From assembly GCF_000146285.1 (NCBI RefSeq), contig NZ_GL385912.1:1991251-2055250 (forward strand): a stretch of 64,000 nucleotides of DNA, in the 5' to 3' direction. This DNA is from Mobiluncus curtisii subsp. curtisii ATCC 35241 (lineage in GTDB: Bacteria > Actinomycetota > Actinomycetes > Actinomycetales > Actinomycetaceae). The first letter of the stretch is position 1. Every line of letters starts with the position of its first letter. Below the pieces are notes generated by a model. The model worked only from the letters and a program-made list of their open reading frames with translations. It was not told where the DNA came from and ran no database searches. Shown one piece after another: positions 27,229 to 37,032 of this stretch. A program made the translations under genes and the position numbers.

Positions 27229-28113
27229 ATGGATTTGATACTGCAACAGCTGATTAACGGCCTGTCGCTGGGGAGTATCTATGCGCTTATCGCATTGGGA
27301 TACACCATGGTCTACGGCATCATTCAGCTCATTAACTTCGCCCACGGCGACGTCCTGATGGTCGGGGCGTACGCCGGTTTCGCGGGAATGGTCCTGCTGC
27401 ACCTCGACCCGTTCACATCCCTGCTGGCAGCAATGATTATCTGCGCAATCTTGGGGATGCTGATTGAGCGTCTGGCATACAAGCCGCTGCGCCACTCGAC
27501 CCGGATTGCCGTACTGATTACCGCCATTGGTATGTCTCTGTTGATTGAGTACGTAACCATGTACTTTGTCGGAGCCGAGGCGCGCGCCTATCCCGCCCAA
27601 ACCGGTTGGCTCGGAGCTAGCTACCACTTCGGTGGGGTGAACCTGTCCATGATTCAAATCATCATCGTGGTGGTTTCCGTGATTTTGATGGTTGTCCTGC
27701 AGTTCATCATTAAGAAAACTCGCATTGGGAAAGCCATGCGCGCGGTCAGTCAGGATCAAGACGCCGCCAAACTCATGGGTATCAGCGTCGATAACACGAT
27801 TTCCTTCACTTTTGCTCTCGGTTCCGCTTTGGCTGGTGCCGCCGGGGTGCTGTGGGGGCTGTATTACACTTCCATCACCCCGCTAATGGGCATTATGCCG
27901 GGCTTGAAAGCCTTTGTGGCAGCTGTGTTAGGTGGCATCGGGTTGATTCCAGGCGCGTTAGTTGGCGGCTACTTGGTCGGCTTATTAGAGACAATCGTGA
28001 ATTCTCTGGGGCTGTCCACATTCCGTGACGCCGCGGTGTTCCTGGTGCTGATCATCGTGCTCATCTTTAAACCCGCCGGCATCCTCGGCAAGAACGTACA
28101 GGAGAAGGTCTAA
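27229..28113 (+). CDS. livH: Branched-chain amino acid ABC transporter permease LivH
   Basis: 294 residues, about eight membrane helices. LIALGYTMVYGIIQLINFAHGDVLMVGAY is the family hallmark, with the cytoplasmic coupling loop KAMRAVSQDQDAAKLMGI. It forms the channel with the LivM part of the next gene, three bases downstream. Confidence 0.95.
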   Translation: MDLILQQLINGLSLGSIYALIALGYTMVYGIIQLINFAHGDVLMVGAYAGFAGMVLLHLDPFTSLLAAMIICAILGMLIERLAYKPLRHSTRIAVLITAIGMSLLIEYVTMYFVGAEARAYPAQTGWLGASYHFGGVNLSMIQIIIVVVSVILMVVLQFIIKKTRIGKAMRAVSQDQDAAKLMGISVDNTISFTFALGSALAGAAGVLWGLYYTSITPLMGIMPGLKAFVAAVLGGIGLIPGALVGGYLVGLLETIVNSLGLSTFRDAAVFLVLIIVLIFKPAGILGKNVQEKV

Positions 28114-28116
28114 GCC

Positions 28117-29967
28117 ATGAAACCAGGAATAAAAAGTATCATTGCGCAAGCCATCATACTCGCGGTCCTCTGGGGGTTGGGTTACGCCCTCATCACGGTG
28201 GGAGTCATCGACTCTTACATCTTTAACACTATGGTCACCATCTGCGTGAACATTATCCTGGCGGTGTCGTTGAACCTGGTCACCGGGTTCACCGGGCAAT
28301 TCTCTCTGGGACATGCGGGATTCATGGCGGTGGGAGCCTATTCCACCGGGCTCATTGTCACCGCAATTCCCACCTACGGCGGTTTCTTCTGGGGATTGTT
28401 CGTCGGCGGAATCTTTGCCGCCAGTATCGGTTTCCTCATTGGTCTGCCAACACTGCGTCTAAAGGGCGACTACTTGGCTATCGCCACTCTGGGTATGGCG
28501 GAAATCATTCGTGTGCTGCTGCTAAATCTGGAGTTTTCCGGAGGGGCTGCCGGGCTGTTCATTCAGCTGCAGTTCACGGACTGGAACATTCTCTTTATCC
28601 TCACTGCCGGAACTATCGTGTTGATTCGTAACTTCCTAGACTCCCGTCACGGGCACTCCTGTATCGCAATCCGCGAGGATGAAATTGCTGCTGAATCCAT
28701 CGGGGTTTACTCTACAAGAATTAAGACCTTGGCTTTCGTGGTTGGTTCCTTCTTTGGAGCTGTCGGCGGCGGTTTGTACATCGGGAACTTTTTCTTTGTC
28801 AAGCCGGATTTGTTCAACTTCATGATGTCTATAAACATCCTGGTGATAGTGGTCTTGGGTGGCTTGGGCTCACTGACCGGCTCGATAATTGCGGCAATCT
28901 TGCTGGCGGTAGTCTCCACCCTGCTCCAGCCCTTCCCGGAGATTCGGATGATTCTCTACGCCTTGGTTTTGGTCATCCTCATGGTGTTCCGCCCGCAAGG
29001 ACTGTTGGGCACCAAGGAACTGAACTTTAAGGTTTTTGGTCGGTTGTTGCGTAAGCCTACCGGTGAGGGCGAACCGAAACGTAGCAACGCCCTGCCCGCC
29101 CCTTCTGCTGCGAAGAAAGAAACACCCCACCTAGAGCCCAATTCGGAAGAGAAGGAAGAATCGTCGCAACGCGCTCATGCCATCTTGGACGTGCACCGTT
29201 TGACGCGACACTTCGGCGGTCTCGCTGCGCTCACGGACGTTGACATGTATCTGCAGCCCGGAGAACTAATTGGACTGATTGGACCCAACGGGGCAGGCAA
29301 GACCACCGTATTCAACCTGCTGACCGGAGTTTATCCCCCCTCGTCGGGCACTGTTACTTTCCGCCCTGACCCGAAGGGTGGGGAGATCTCTATCGCCGGT
29401 CAAAAGCCCTTTGTGATTTCTCGCTGCGGCATCGCCCGTACCTTCCAAAACATCCGCTTGTTCAAGGACCTGACGGTGCTGGACAACGTGGTTTTCGCTA
29501 TGGAACAGCGCGAAAAATATTCCCTCCTGGCGTCCTTTTTACATTTGCCGTCCTGGTCACGGTCGCGCCAACGCGTCCACAAAGAATCTCTGCAGCTGCT
29601 AGAAATGATGAACCTCGCTGAAAAAGCTGGTGAACATGCTCGAAACCTCTCCTACGGGGAACAGCGTCACCTCGAGATTGCTCGTGCCCTGGCGACTAAC
29701 CCACAACTGCTGTTGTTGGACGAACCGGCGGCGGGGATGAATCCAGCTGAGACTGCCCAGCTCACGGCGTTGATTGCAAAACTGCGCCAGCGCTATCACC
29801 TCACCATCCTGCTCATTGAGCACGATATGTCACTGGTGATGACCATCTGCGAGCGTCTCTACGTGCTCGATCACGGCGTGGTCATCGCTTCGGGTACACC
29901 ACAGGAAGTTCGTAACAATCCGAAGGTTATCGAAGCCTATCTGGGGCAGGAGGTAGGAAATGTTTGA
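28117..29967 (+). CDS. Fused LivM permease and LivG ATPase
   Basis: 616 residues. Residues 1-310 are the LivM permease ([38 protein letters not shown]-type loop, [16 protein letters not shown]). A charged Pro/Glu/Ser linker (about 320-352) joins it to a full LivG ATPase with Walker A at 389 (GPNGAGKTT), signature [15 protein letters not shown] and Walker [14 protein letters not shown]. livH and livF remain separate genes, so each importer should contain one fused chain. The stop overlaps livF by eight bases. Confidence 0.93.
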   Translation: MKPGIKSIIAQAIILAVLWGLGYALITVGVIDSYIFNTMVTICVNIILAVSLNLVTGFTGQFSLGHAGFMAVGAYSTGLIVTAIPTYGGFFWGLFVGGIFAASIGFLIGLPTLRLKGDYLAIATLGMAEIIRVLLLNLEFSGGAAGLFIQLQFTDWNILFILTAGTIVLIRNFLDSRHGHSCIAIREDEIAAESIGVYSTRIKTLAFVVGSFFGAVGGGLYIGNFFFVKPDLFNFMMSINILVIVVLGGLGSLTGSIIAAILLAVVSTLLQPFPEIRMILYALVLVILMVFRPQGLLGTKELNFKVFGRLLRKPTGEGEPKRSNALPAPSAAKKETPHLEPNSEEKEESSQRAHAILDVHRLTRHFGGLAALTDVDMYLQPGELIGLIGPNGAGKTTVFNLLTGVYPPSSGTVTFRPDPKGGEISIAGQKPFVISRCGIARTFQNIRLFKDLTVLDNVVFAMEQREKYSLLASFLHLPSWSRSRQRVHKESLQLLEMMNLAEKAGEHARNLSYGEQRHLEIARALATNPQLLLLDEPAAGMNPAETAQLTALIAKLRQRYHLTILLIEHDMSLVMTICERLYVLDHGVVIASGTPQEVRNNPKVIEAYLGQEVGNV

Positions 29968-30664
29968 GATTAAAGACCTCAAAGTTTCTTTCGGTGGCAT
30001 CCAAGCTCTGAAAGGTATTTCCCTGCGCGTGGAAGAAGGCGAAATCGTCACCCTGATTGGCGCTAACGGAGCCGGCAAAACCACCACGTTACGCACCGCC
30101 TCCGGTCTGGAACGCCCTTTAGAAGGCTCGATTTGGCTAGACGGCGAGGAAATTACCAAGTCCTCCCCACGCTCGCGGGTACGCCACGGTCTGGTACATG
30201 TTCCGGAAGGTCGCCGGGTGTTCCCCACCATGACCGTGATGGAAAACCTTGATTTGGGTGCCTATATGCGCAAAGACCGGAGCGGTACCGCCGCGGATTT
30301 AAAAATGGTGTTTGACCGTTTCCCGGTCTTGGCTGACCGGAAAAATCAGCTAGCGGGGACGCTTAGCGGGGGCGAACAGCAGATGCTCGCCATGGGGCGC
30401 GGTCTGATGGCAAAACCGCGCGTCCTACTGTTGGACGAGCCGTCGATGGGCTTGGCTCCACTGTTTGTCCAAGAAATTTTTGACATCATCGTCAAGATTA
30501 AAGAAATGGGAACTACGATTTTATTAGTAGAGCAAAATGCCAACATGGCTTTGCAGATTGCCTCGCGCGCCTACGTGATGGAGACCGGCAAGATCGTGTT
30601 GCAAGGCGACGCCGCAGAACTGCTGGCTAGCGACGAAGTTAAACATGCCTACCTGGGAGGATAA
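29960..30664 (+). CDS. livF: Branched-chain amino acid ABC transporter ATP-binding protein LivF
   Basis: 234 residues. Walker A GANGAGKTTTLRT, the LivF-typical HGLVHVPEGRRVFPTMTVMENL, signature LSGGEQQMLAMGR and Walker B VLLLDEPSMGLAP are all present. The ATG at 29960 has GGAGG upstream and overlaps the preceding gene. It is the second ATPase of the importer. Confidence 0.96.
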   Translation: MFEIKDLKVSFGGIQALKGISLRVEEGEIVTLIGANGAGKTTTLRTASGLERPLEGSIWLDGEEITKSSPRSRVRHGLVHVPEGRRVFPTMTVMENLDLGAYMRKDRSGTAADLKMVFDRFPVLADRKNQLAGTLSGGEQQMLAMGRGLMAKPRVLLLDEPSMGLAPLFVQEIFDIIVKIKEMGTTILLVEQNANMALQIASRAYVMETGKIVLQGDAAELLASDEVKHAYLGG

Positions 30665-30666
30665 CC

Positions 30667-31305
30667 GTGTTTGTAAAATGGAGAATGACAGCCAACCCCT
30701 TCACGATTGATTCCGGCGCCACCGTACCGGACGCTATCGAACTGATGCAGACACACGGCATCACAAAACTGCCGGTATTGCGTGACGGCAAGCTGTGTGG
30801 CGTAGTGTCACAGTTAGACCTCAACCGAGCTCTTCCCTCTGACGCGACTTCCCTGTCTTTTGGTGAAGTGGCCTACCTGTTGTCCAAACTGAAAATCTAT
30901 AAGATCATGCGAAAGAATCCTCCCACCATCGCGCCCGACGCCATGCTGGAGGAAGCCGCCATCCTCATGCGCGATACTAAAGTTGAGATTCTGCCGGTCC
31001 TGGATGAGGGCAAGGTCGTGGGGGTGATTACCGAATCAGACGTCCTCGATGCGTTTATCGACATTAACGGGGCGCGAGAGCCCGGAACCCGCCTGGTCAT
31101 TGAGGCTGATGACCAGCCAGGAGTGATGAGCCGCCTGGCTGGGGTCACTGAGGAGTTGGAGACCAACATTACCCATATCGCGGTGTACCGCACCGGGATG
31201 GACAGCTCTTTTGTACTTTTGGGCGTAAACACCGTGAATACCGCCGATCTGGAAGATGCGTTCACGAAAGCCGGATTCCAGGTGCGTTACGTCCTCAGAC
31301 GCTAA
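30667..31305 (+). CDS. CBS-CBS-ACT protein, last gene of the liv operon
   Basis: 212 residues, GTG start at 30667 with GGGAGG upstream and two bases after livF. Two CBS motifs (residues ~6-58 and ~77-135, including KLPVLRDGKLCGVVSQLDL and EILPVLDEGKVVGVITESDVL) are followed by an ACT domain (~138-212, TRLVIEADDQPGVMSRLAGVTEEL). CBS pairs bind adenosine nucleotides and ACT domains bind amino acids, an AcuB-like layout. Its place suggests that it senses branched-chain amino acids or energy state and adjusts the importer, but no target is known. Confidence 0.85.
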   Translation: MFVKWRMTANPFTIDSGATVPDAIELMQTHGITKLPVLRDGKLCGVVSQLDLNRALPSDATSLSFGEVAYLLSKLKIYKIMRKNPPTIAPDAMLEEAAILMRDTKVEILPVLDEGKVVGVITESDVLDAFIDINGAREPGTRLVIEADDQPGVMSRLAGVTEELETNITHIAVYRTGMDSSFVLLGVNTVNTADLEDAFTKAGFQVRYVLRR

Positions 31306-31329
31306 AACTTCGTTCATCTCCAAATCCCT

Positions 31330-31365
31330 CCCTACCCCGTCAATGCCTTTCTTGGCGGGGTAGGG
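31330..31365. terminator. Shared hairpin between the liv operon and thrB
   Basis: CCCTACCCCG (31330-31339) and CGGGGTAGGG (31356-31365), a perfect 10-bp stem with a 16-base loop, between two convergent genes. No clear T-tract on either side, so it may terminate weakly in both directions. Confidence 0.6.
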
Positions 31366-31431
31366 TCTGGTTCACAAGTGCGGGGGTGCCGGTACCCGGT
31401 CGAAGTACCGAGATGAGTGGTTTCAGGGAGG

Positions 31432-32337
31432 TTATCTGACGATGATTCCCTGCGGCGCCACCGGCAATTCTCGCGGTTTCCAGCCCAAATGTTCGAGGTC
31501 TTGGCGCGTGGCGGGATCCAGATGGTCGAAAACTATTACCGTTGGTCCGGCACCGCTAATGGCGGCAGGAGTGCCGGCGGCGCGCAGCCGATCAACCATC
31601 TCTAAGGATTGAGGCATCCCTTCACGTCGATATTCCTGGTGCAGCCGATCCTCGGTGGCAAAAAACAGCAATTCGGGGTGTTGCGCCAAGGCTAACGGCA
31701 GCAGTGCGGCACGCCCCGCGTTAAAAGCCGCGTCTCGATGCGGAACTGATTCAGGCAGCAGCCCGCGAGCCTGCGACGTCGCTAGTTCAAATTCTGGAAT
31801 CAGCACGGTCAGACGCACTTGCGGGGAAACTTCAAATTGTTGCGCGTAAGCTCGCGGCGTGACCTGACCAGCACTGGGTTCCATCCAGCCCACGACGGCT
31901 CCCCCGTAGACCGCTGGAGCAGCATTGTCAGGATGACCTTCCATCTGGACGGCGAGCTGAAAAATCGCCTCGGTGTCCAAGGCTCCCGGCTCCAGCAACG
32001 CTCCGGCAGCTGCCAGACCGGAAACTAGCGCTGCGGAGGACGAACCCAGACCGCGACCGTGCGGGACCCGATTCACGCAATGCATTTCAATCCCGATTTG
32101 GGAAGCCCCCACAGATTCCAGACCAGCTCGCAGCGCCTGCACCACCATATTGGTGTCATCCTCGGGAACTTTGCCGGCGCCTTCTCCTTCCACGGTGACG
32201 TGGGTCGCCCCGGTCGTGGCTCGCACCCTAACTTCATCGCGCAGTTCGAGGGCAATTCCTAAAGCATCAAATCCCGGTCCCAGATTAGCCGAGGAGGCAG
32301 GCACGCTGACCGTTACTTCGTCACGCACAAAATTCAT
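31432..32337 (-). CDS. thrB: Homoserine kinase
   Basis: 301 residues of the GHMP kinase family. It phosphorylates homoserine for threonine synthesis. ATP-binding motif PHGRGLGSSSAALVSG, N-terminal VSVPASSANLGPGFDALG and C-terminal AISGAGPTVI are all present. ATG 32337 follows AAGGAATTGCC. Last gene of hom-thrC-thrB. Confidence 0.96.
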   Translation of the reverse strand: MNFVRDEVTVSVPASSANLGPGFDALGIALELRDEVRVRATTGATHVTVEGEGAGKVPEDDTNMVVQALRAGLESVGASQIGIEMHCVNRVPHGRGLGSSSAALVSGLAAAGALLEPGALDTEAIFQLAVQMEGHPDNAAPAVYGGAVVGWMEPSAGQVTPRAYAQQFEVSPQVRLTVLIPEFELATSQARGLLPESVPHRDAAFNAGRAALLPLALAQHPELLFFATEDRLHQEYRREGMPQSLEMVDRLRAAGTPAAISGAGPTVIVFDHLDPATRQDLEHLGWKPRELPVAPQGIIVR

Positions 32338-32408
32338 GGCAATTCCTTAGGTTCGATGGTTTTGCGCTGGGTCTGGGGCACGACACTGACCGGGCAAGGA
32401 CGGTGGTA

Positions 32409-33548
32409 TTACAGACCGAGTTCCCGCACTGCTGCCTGCAGGCTAGGCGCAATTACGGGCGGAGTCATGTTACCTTTAGCTTCCATCGCGGTGGCAGTAT
32501 CTTTCAAGCCGTTGCCGGTAAGAGTGCAAACAATGCGAACCCCACCAGGCACTTTGCCCTGCTCAGCTAATGCCAACAGGCCCGCTACCGGGGCAGCGCT
32601 GGCAGGCTCACAAAACACGCCGACTTCCGCGGCGATAATGGACTGCGCTTGCATAATGGCGGCATCGCTGACGGCGGTAATCAAGCCTCCGGAGTCGTCG
32701 CGCGCTGCGGTGGCGTAGTCCCAAGACGCTGGGTTGCCAATTCGTATCGCGGTGGCGATAGTTTCCGGATTCTCAATGGGGTGTTCCGCCACGAAAGGCG
32801 CGGCTCCGTTGGCTTGAATCCCCCACATTTGCGGCAGCTTGGTGGTTTGCGGTTTCAGTTTCTGGGCGGAATCCTCGATTGAGGATGCCACTTTCCGTCC
32901 GAAATACTCGTTATATCCCATCCAATAGGCGCTGATATTTCCGGCGTTGCCCACTGGCAGACAGTGAATATCCGGGGCATCACCCAAGGCATCGCAGATT
33001 TCAAAAGCGGCAGTTTTTTGTCCTTGCAAACGGTAAGGATTTATCGAATTGACCAAATCCACCGGGTACTTTTCCGTCAGCTCCCTGGTGATTCGCAAGC
33101 AGTCGTCAAAGTTTCCATCCACGGCAATCAGCTTGGCTCCGTGCATCACCGCCTGCGCCAGCTTACCTAGGGCAATCTTTCCGGCAGGCAAAATGACTGC
33201 GCATCCTACTCCTGCCGCGACCGAGTACGCCGCCGCAGATGCGGAGGTGTTGCCGGTGGAAGCGCAAGCGACCATCTGTGTACCAGCTGCTTTCACCTTT
33301 GTCATGGCCATGGTCATGCCCCGGTCTTTGAACGAACCGGTGGGATTAGCGCCCTCAAATTTCACATAAACTTCGGTACCAGTGGTGTCTACACCAGCTT
33401 TATCGCTCAGGGCACCGATGCGTTGTTCCACCCGGCGCGCCCGAATCAAGGGAGTATTGCCCTCAAACAGAGTCACGACGGGGTCGCTTGGTTCCAGGGG
33501 AAGTCGATTCCGGTATTCTTCCAGCAGACCGCTCCACATCTGTGCCAT
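32409..33548 (-). CDS. thrC: Threonine synthase
   Basis: 379 residues from the ATG at 33548 ([13 protein letters not shown]), which has AAGGAG nine bases upstream; the longer frame adds 24 atypical residues. PLP enzyme converting phosphohomoserine to threonine; the PLP lysine is in [10 protein letters not shown] and the phosphate loop is [12 protein letters not shown]. Confidence 0.96.
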   Translation of the reverse strand: MAQMWSGLLEEYRNRLPLEPSDPVVTLFEGNTPLIRARRVEQRIGALSDKAGVDTTGTEVYVKFEGANPTGSFKDRGMTMAMTKVKAAGTQMVACASTGNTSASAAAYSVAAGVGCAVILPAGKIALGKLAQAVMHGAKLIAVDGNFDDCLRITRELTEKYPVDLVNSINPYRLQGQKTAAFEICDALGDAPDIHCLPVGNAGNISAYWMGYNEYFGRKVASSIEDSAQKLKPQTTKLPQMWGIQANGAAPFVAEHPIENPETIATAIRIGNPASWDYATAARDDSGGLITAVSDAAIMQAQSIIAAEVGVFCEPASAAPVAGLLALAEQGKVPGGVRIVCTLTGNGLKDTATAMEAKGNMTPPVIAPSLQAAVRELGL

Positions 33549-33637
33549 GTTTGGTTGCTCCTTAATCGTGGTTTCGATAACTTCAACAGTTTTTGCCCTC
33601 GACGGTGCCGGTTTAGGCACGAAAATTCTCGAGGCTA

Positions 33638-34942
33638 CTATTGGTCTTGCTCGATGGACATTTCTGAGGCGATTTTATGCACTATTGGTGATTTCGCCAA
33701 AGCGGCAGTAATTCCATCATGCTGAGAATTCTGTGCCCGGTGGGTCGAAATGACTAACGTCGCTTCGTCGGGAACCGTCTCGGTCGGAGACTGAGTCAAA
33801 GACGCGATGGAGACTCCGCCCGCAGCATAAATTTTTGCAATCTCTGCCATCATCTCAATCCGGTCGGCGACCTCCAAACGAACCTGACGGCGGGTTTCTA
33901 CCCGTCCCGGTTCACAGATTGGCAAGGCTGCGTACACACTTTCGCGGGGAGCGTGCCCTCCTGAGACCAGGTGATTAGCGCCTGCCACCACGTCGGACAA
34001 TACCGCGGAGGCAGTGGGAGCACCACCCGCGCCCGCCCCGTAGAACATGAGCCGACCGGCAAACTCGGTTTCTAAAACTATGGCGTTGTAGGGTCCAGTG
34101 ATACTCGCTAGGGGGTGGCTCTGGGGAACCAGGGTCGGCTCCACCCCGAGGGCGATTTGTTCCTCTCCCTCCACGATGACCCTTTCGGCGCGAGCCAGCA
34201 GTTTCACCGCGTAGCCGGATTCTGTAGCCTGTTTAATGTCTTGCGCACTGACCTCGGTAATCCCTTTCACGGGGACATCTTCCAGATTCACCCGGGTGTG
34301 GAAAGCGAGGGACGCCAGGATGGCGCACTTGGCTGCCGCATCACGACCGCCCACGTCCGCGCTGGGATCCGCCTCGGCATAGCCAAGCTCTTGAGCCTGA
34401 TGCAGGGCCTGTTCATATGACCAGCCATGGGTTGTCATCTGATCAAGGATGTAGTTGGTGGTGCCGTTGACGATACCTAAAACTTTGTTGATGCGATCCC
34501 CCGTCAGGGATTCCCGCAGCCCATAAACCACCGGAACCGCCCCCGCCACCGCGGCTTCAAAATACAAATTCGCGTCGGTGCGAGCAGCGGTCTCATAAAG
34601 CTCCGGACCGTACTGCGCGAGCACTGCCTTGTTGCCGGTCACCACGGTTTTACCAGCTTCTAAGGCTTTCAACATGGCACTACGCGCTGGTTCCAGACCT
34701 CCCATCAGTTCGATGACCAGGTCTGCGGAGTTGATAACTGCGTCAATATCGGTGGTCAACAGACTCTGGTCCAGCCCCTCCCGAACCTTGCTAGTGTCCC
34801 GCACTGCCACTGCGCTGAGCACGAGGTTCGCTCCCGCTCGTGCCGCAAGTTCCTGCTGTTGGTCGTGCAAGATGCGCGCAACCTGCAGCCCCACCGTACC
34901 CGCACCCAGCAACCCAATTTTGACGTCTTGTTTTTGCGCCAT
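33638..34942 (-). CDS. hom: Homoserine dehydrogenase
   Basis: 434 residues. Rossmann motif [13 protein letters not shown], catalytic region [43 protein letters not shown], and a C-terminal ACT domain (~350-434) where threonine feedback inhibition normally acts. It makes homoserine from aspartate semialdehyde. The ATG has AGGGAG upstream. A possible micro-ORF ends 24 bases before it. Confidence 0.96.
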   Translation of the reverse strand: MAQKQDVKIGLLGAGTVGLQVARILHDQQQELAARAGANLVLSAVAVRDTSKVREGLDQSLLTTDIDAVINSADLVIELMGGLEPARSAMLKALEAGKTVVTGNKAVLAQYGPELYETAARTDANLYFEAAVAGAVPVVYGLRESLTGDRINKVLGIVNGTTNYILDQMTTHGWSYEQALHQAQELGYAEADPSADVGGRDAAAKCAILASLAFHTRVNLEDVPVKGITEVSAQDIKQATESGYAVKLLARAERVIVEGEEQIALGVEPTLVPQSHPLASITGPYNAIVLETEFAGRLMFYGAGAGGAPTASAVLSDVVAGANHLVSGGHAPRESVYAALPICEPGRVETRRQVRLEVADRIEMMAEIAKIYAAGGVSIASLTQSPTETVPDEATLVISTHRAQNSQHDGITAALAKSPIVHKIASEMSIEQDQ

Positions 34943-34966
34943 CGTTATCTCCCTCTCGGCGTTCCT

Positions 34967-35071
34967 TTACCCCTTCACTGTATCAGCAGGGTGGTCGTCT
35001 AAAAACTTGCGGTAGTGCAGGTCAAGAGGAGCCAGGTGTAACCGTGCTGGATTAACAGCCGCCAAATCCAC
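34967..35071 (-). CDS. Possible 34-residue leader peptide between argS and hom
   Basis: GTG start at 35071 with a strong AGGAAGGA seven bases upstream, stop TAA at 34969-34967, 24 bases before hom. The peptide is rich in Leu, Asp and His (MDLAAVNPARLHLAPLDLHY, then RKFLDDHPADTVKG). The same frame is open all the way back to the argS stop (35122), 52 codons in all, where a GTG follows the TGA directly. No Thr/Ile run typical of attenuator leaders and no family recognised. It could be a small protein, a leader peptide or a decayed gene (lysA often sits here). Confidence 0.35.
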   Translation of the reverse strand: MDLAAVNPARLHLAPLDLHYRKFLDDHPADTVKG

Positions 35072-35122
35072 CGTGAGTTCCTTCCTGACGTGGCGCAGCT
35101 GGGTCGAGAAAAACGGTGCCAC

Positions 35123-36802
35123 TCACATCCGTTCGGGGGCGGTCACACCCAACAAATCCAAGCCGTTGCGCAGGACTTGACCAACAGCATTGTTCAGCGC
35201 CAGCAGCGCTGCATGTTCGGCAGTCACCGGTTCATCACCAGCGGGTGTAACACGGCGCTTACCGTACCAAGTGTGGTATGCCCCCGATAGGTTTTCCAAG
35301 TACCGCGGCACCAGATGCGTGGCATTTTCAGCTGCAGCGGTCGCCACGACGGAGGGGAATTGTGCCAAGACGCCGATAAGTGCCGCGTCTGCCGGGTCTC
35401 GGAGTTCCTCTGGCGCGAAGCCATCAGCACAAGAAACCCCATGTGCAGCAGCGTTCTTTGCCACATTCGAGGTGCGGGCATGTGCATATTGGACATAGTA
35501 AACCGGATTTTCGTTGGTATGTGAAGCTAGCACATCAAGGTCGATAGCCAACTGGGTGTCCATCGAGGAACGCACCAAAGCGTAACGAGCCGCATCAACG
35601 CCGACTGCTTCGACGAAGTCCTCCAGGGTCACGATGTCTCCCGCACGCTTACTCATACGCACCGGTTCACCGTCCTTAAACAGGTTCACCAGCTGTCCGA
35701 TGATAATCTGCATGTTCACGCCGGGCTTATCACCGTAAGCAGCACACATTGCCATCATGCGCCCGACATAGCCATGATGATCGGCGCCGAGCAGGAATAC
35801 GGCGCGATCCGCTCCGCGGCGACGCTTATCCTGATAGTAGGCCACGTCGGAGGCGAAATAAGAGGCGTTGCCGTCGGACTTGATAACCACGCGGTCTTTG
35901 TCATCTCCGTGTTTGGTCGTCAGCAGCCAAGTTGCGCCGTCCTTTTCGATGACCTCGCCACGTTCGCGTAAGTAATCCAATGCCTTGGTGACCGCCCCGG
36001 TCTCATAAAGGGAATTCTCGTGAAAGAACACATCGAACTCGGTGCGGAAGCCACGCAGCGATTCTTTAATCTCGTCGAACATCAACTCAACGCCGTGAGA
36101 TCGGAAGTATTCCTGGGCGGCTTCATCGTCAAGGGTCGCCGGGTCTGGATCCCCCGCTGCTTTAGCTTCAGCTTGAACCTTGGCAGCAATGTCAGCGATG
36201 TATTGCCCGCCGTATCCGTCTTCGGGGGTTTCCTGACCGCGAGCCGCTGCCAGCAGGGAAATGGCAAAGCGGTCAATCTGGCTGCCGTGGTCATTAAAGT
36301 AATACTCACGAGTGACTTTTGCCCCGCTGAATTTGTACAAGCGAGCTAAGGAATCCCCTACTGCTGCCCAGCGCGCGCCGCCAATGTGCAGCGGTCCAGT
36401 CGGGTTAGCGGAAACATATTCCAGGTTGATATGAACCCCTTTGAGACCTTCACCGTGCCCGTAATCGTTACCGGAGGCGAGGATGTCAGCCACCAAAGCA
36501 CCAGCCGCCCCGGCCTCCAAACGGATATTGATGAACCCCGGACCGGCGACTTCTGCTGAGGACACCCCGTCAATCTGGGCAATGGCAGAAGCAAAGATTT
36601 CCGCCAGTTCTCGGGGGTTCTTGCCTACAGATTTGCCCAGCTGCAAGGCGATATTAGTCGCCCAATCTCCGTGGTCGCGGTTCTTGGGTCGCTCCACACG
36701 CATTTTTTCGGCCAAGACGCCGTCTGCCAAAACGATATTATTTTCCGCCGCCGCAGTGCTAAGTTGCGCAATTATGCGCTGAGTTAATTCTTCTGGAGTC
36801 AC
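35123..36802 (-). CDS. argS: Arginyl-tRNA synthetase
   Basis: 559 residues, class I. HIGH motif [15 protein letters not shown]-like motif [11 protein letters not shown], and an intact C-terminus ending in APERM, so it is full length. It charges tRNA-Arg, one species of which is encoded 106 bases upstream. It leads the hom-thrC-thrB operon, a common actinobacterial order. Confidence 0.97.
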   Translation of the reverse strand: MTPEELTQRIIAQLSTAAAENNIVLADGVLAEKMRVERPKNRDHGDWATNIALQLGKSVGKNPRELAEIFASAIAQIDGVSSAEVAGPGFINIRLEAGAAGALVADILASGNDYGHGEGLKGVHINLEYVSANPTGPLHIGGARWAAVGDSLARLYKFSGAKVTREYYFNDHGSQIDRFAISLLAAARGQETPEDGYGGQYIADIAAKVQAEAKAAGDPDPATLDDEAAQEYFRSHGVELMFDEIKESLRGFRTEFDVFFHENSLYETGAVTKALDYLRERGEVIEKDGATWLLTTKHGDDKDRVVIKSDGNASYFASDVAYYQDKRRRGADRAVFLLGADHHGYVGRMMAMCAAYGDKPGVNMQIIIGQLVNLFKDGEPVRMSKRAGDIVTLEDFVEAVGVDAARYALVRSSMDTQLAIDLDVLASHTNENPVYYVQYAHARTSNVAKNAAAHGVSCADGFAPEELRDPADAALIGVLAQFPSVVATAAAENATHLVPRYLENLSGAYHTWYGKRRVTPAGDEPVTAEHAALLALNNAVGQVLRNGLDLLGVTAPERM

Positions 36803-36908
36803 CCCTCAAGCCTAACGTTTCGCCATTAGCACAGCAAAATTAGCAATTCATGAGGGGATAGAAAGTTCGAGATACCACGGTTTTGCACATGCGTCACCCC
36901 AGATTCAG

Positions 36909-36981
36909 CGCCCCGGATGGGATTCGAACCCATGACCTTTTGCTCCGGAGGCAAACACTCTATCCACTGAGCTACCGGGGC
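36909..36981 (-). tRNA. tRNA-Arg (anticodon CCG)
   Basis: 73 bases. The acceptor arms GCCCCGG and CCGGGGC pair perfectly. D arm TAGCTCAGTGGATAGAG, anticodon stem TTTGC/GCAAA around loop CTCCGGA (anticodon CCG), T arm ATGGG TTCGAAT CCCAT. The 3' CCA is not encoded, so CCA must be added. Confidence 0.97.
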
Positions 36982-37032
36982 ATACTGCAATCAGTTTCAA
37001 CAGTTTACCGCTTTGTTTCCAGAAGGTAAATT

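Noticed and set aside
34943-35122. Remnant of lysA between argS and hom
   Set aside because: The translated peptide has no recognisable decarboxylase motif; kept only as an unidentified micro-ORF.
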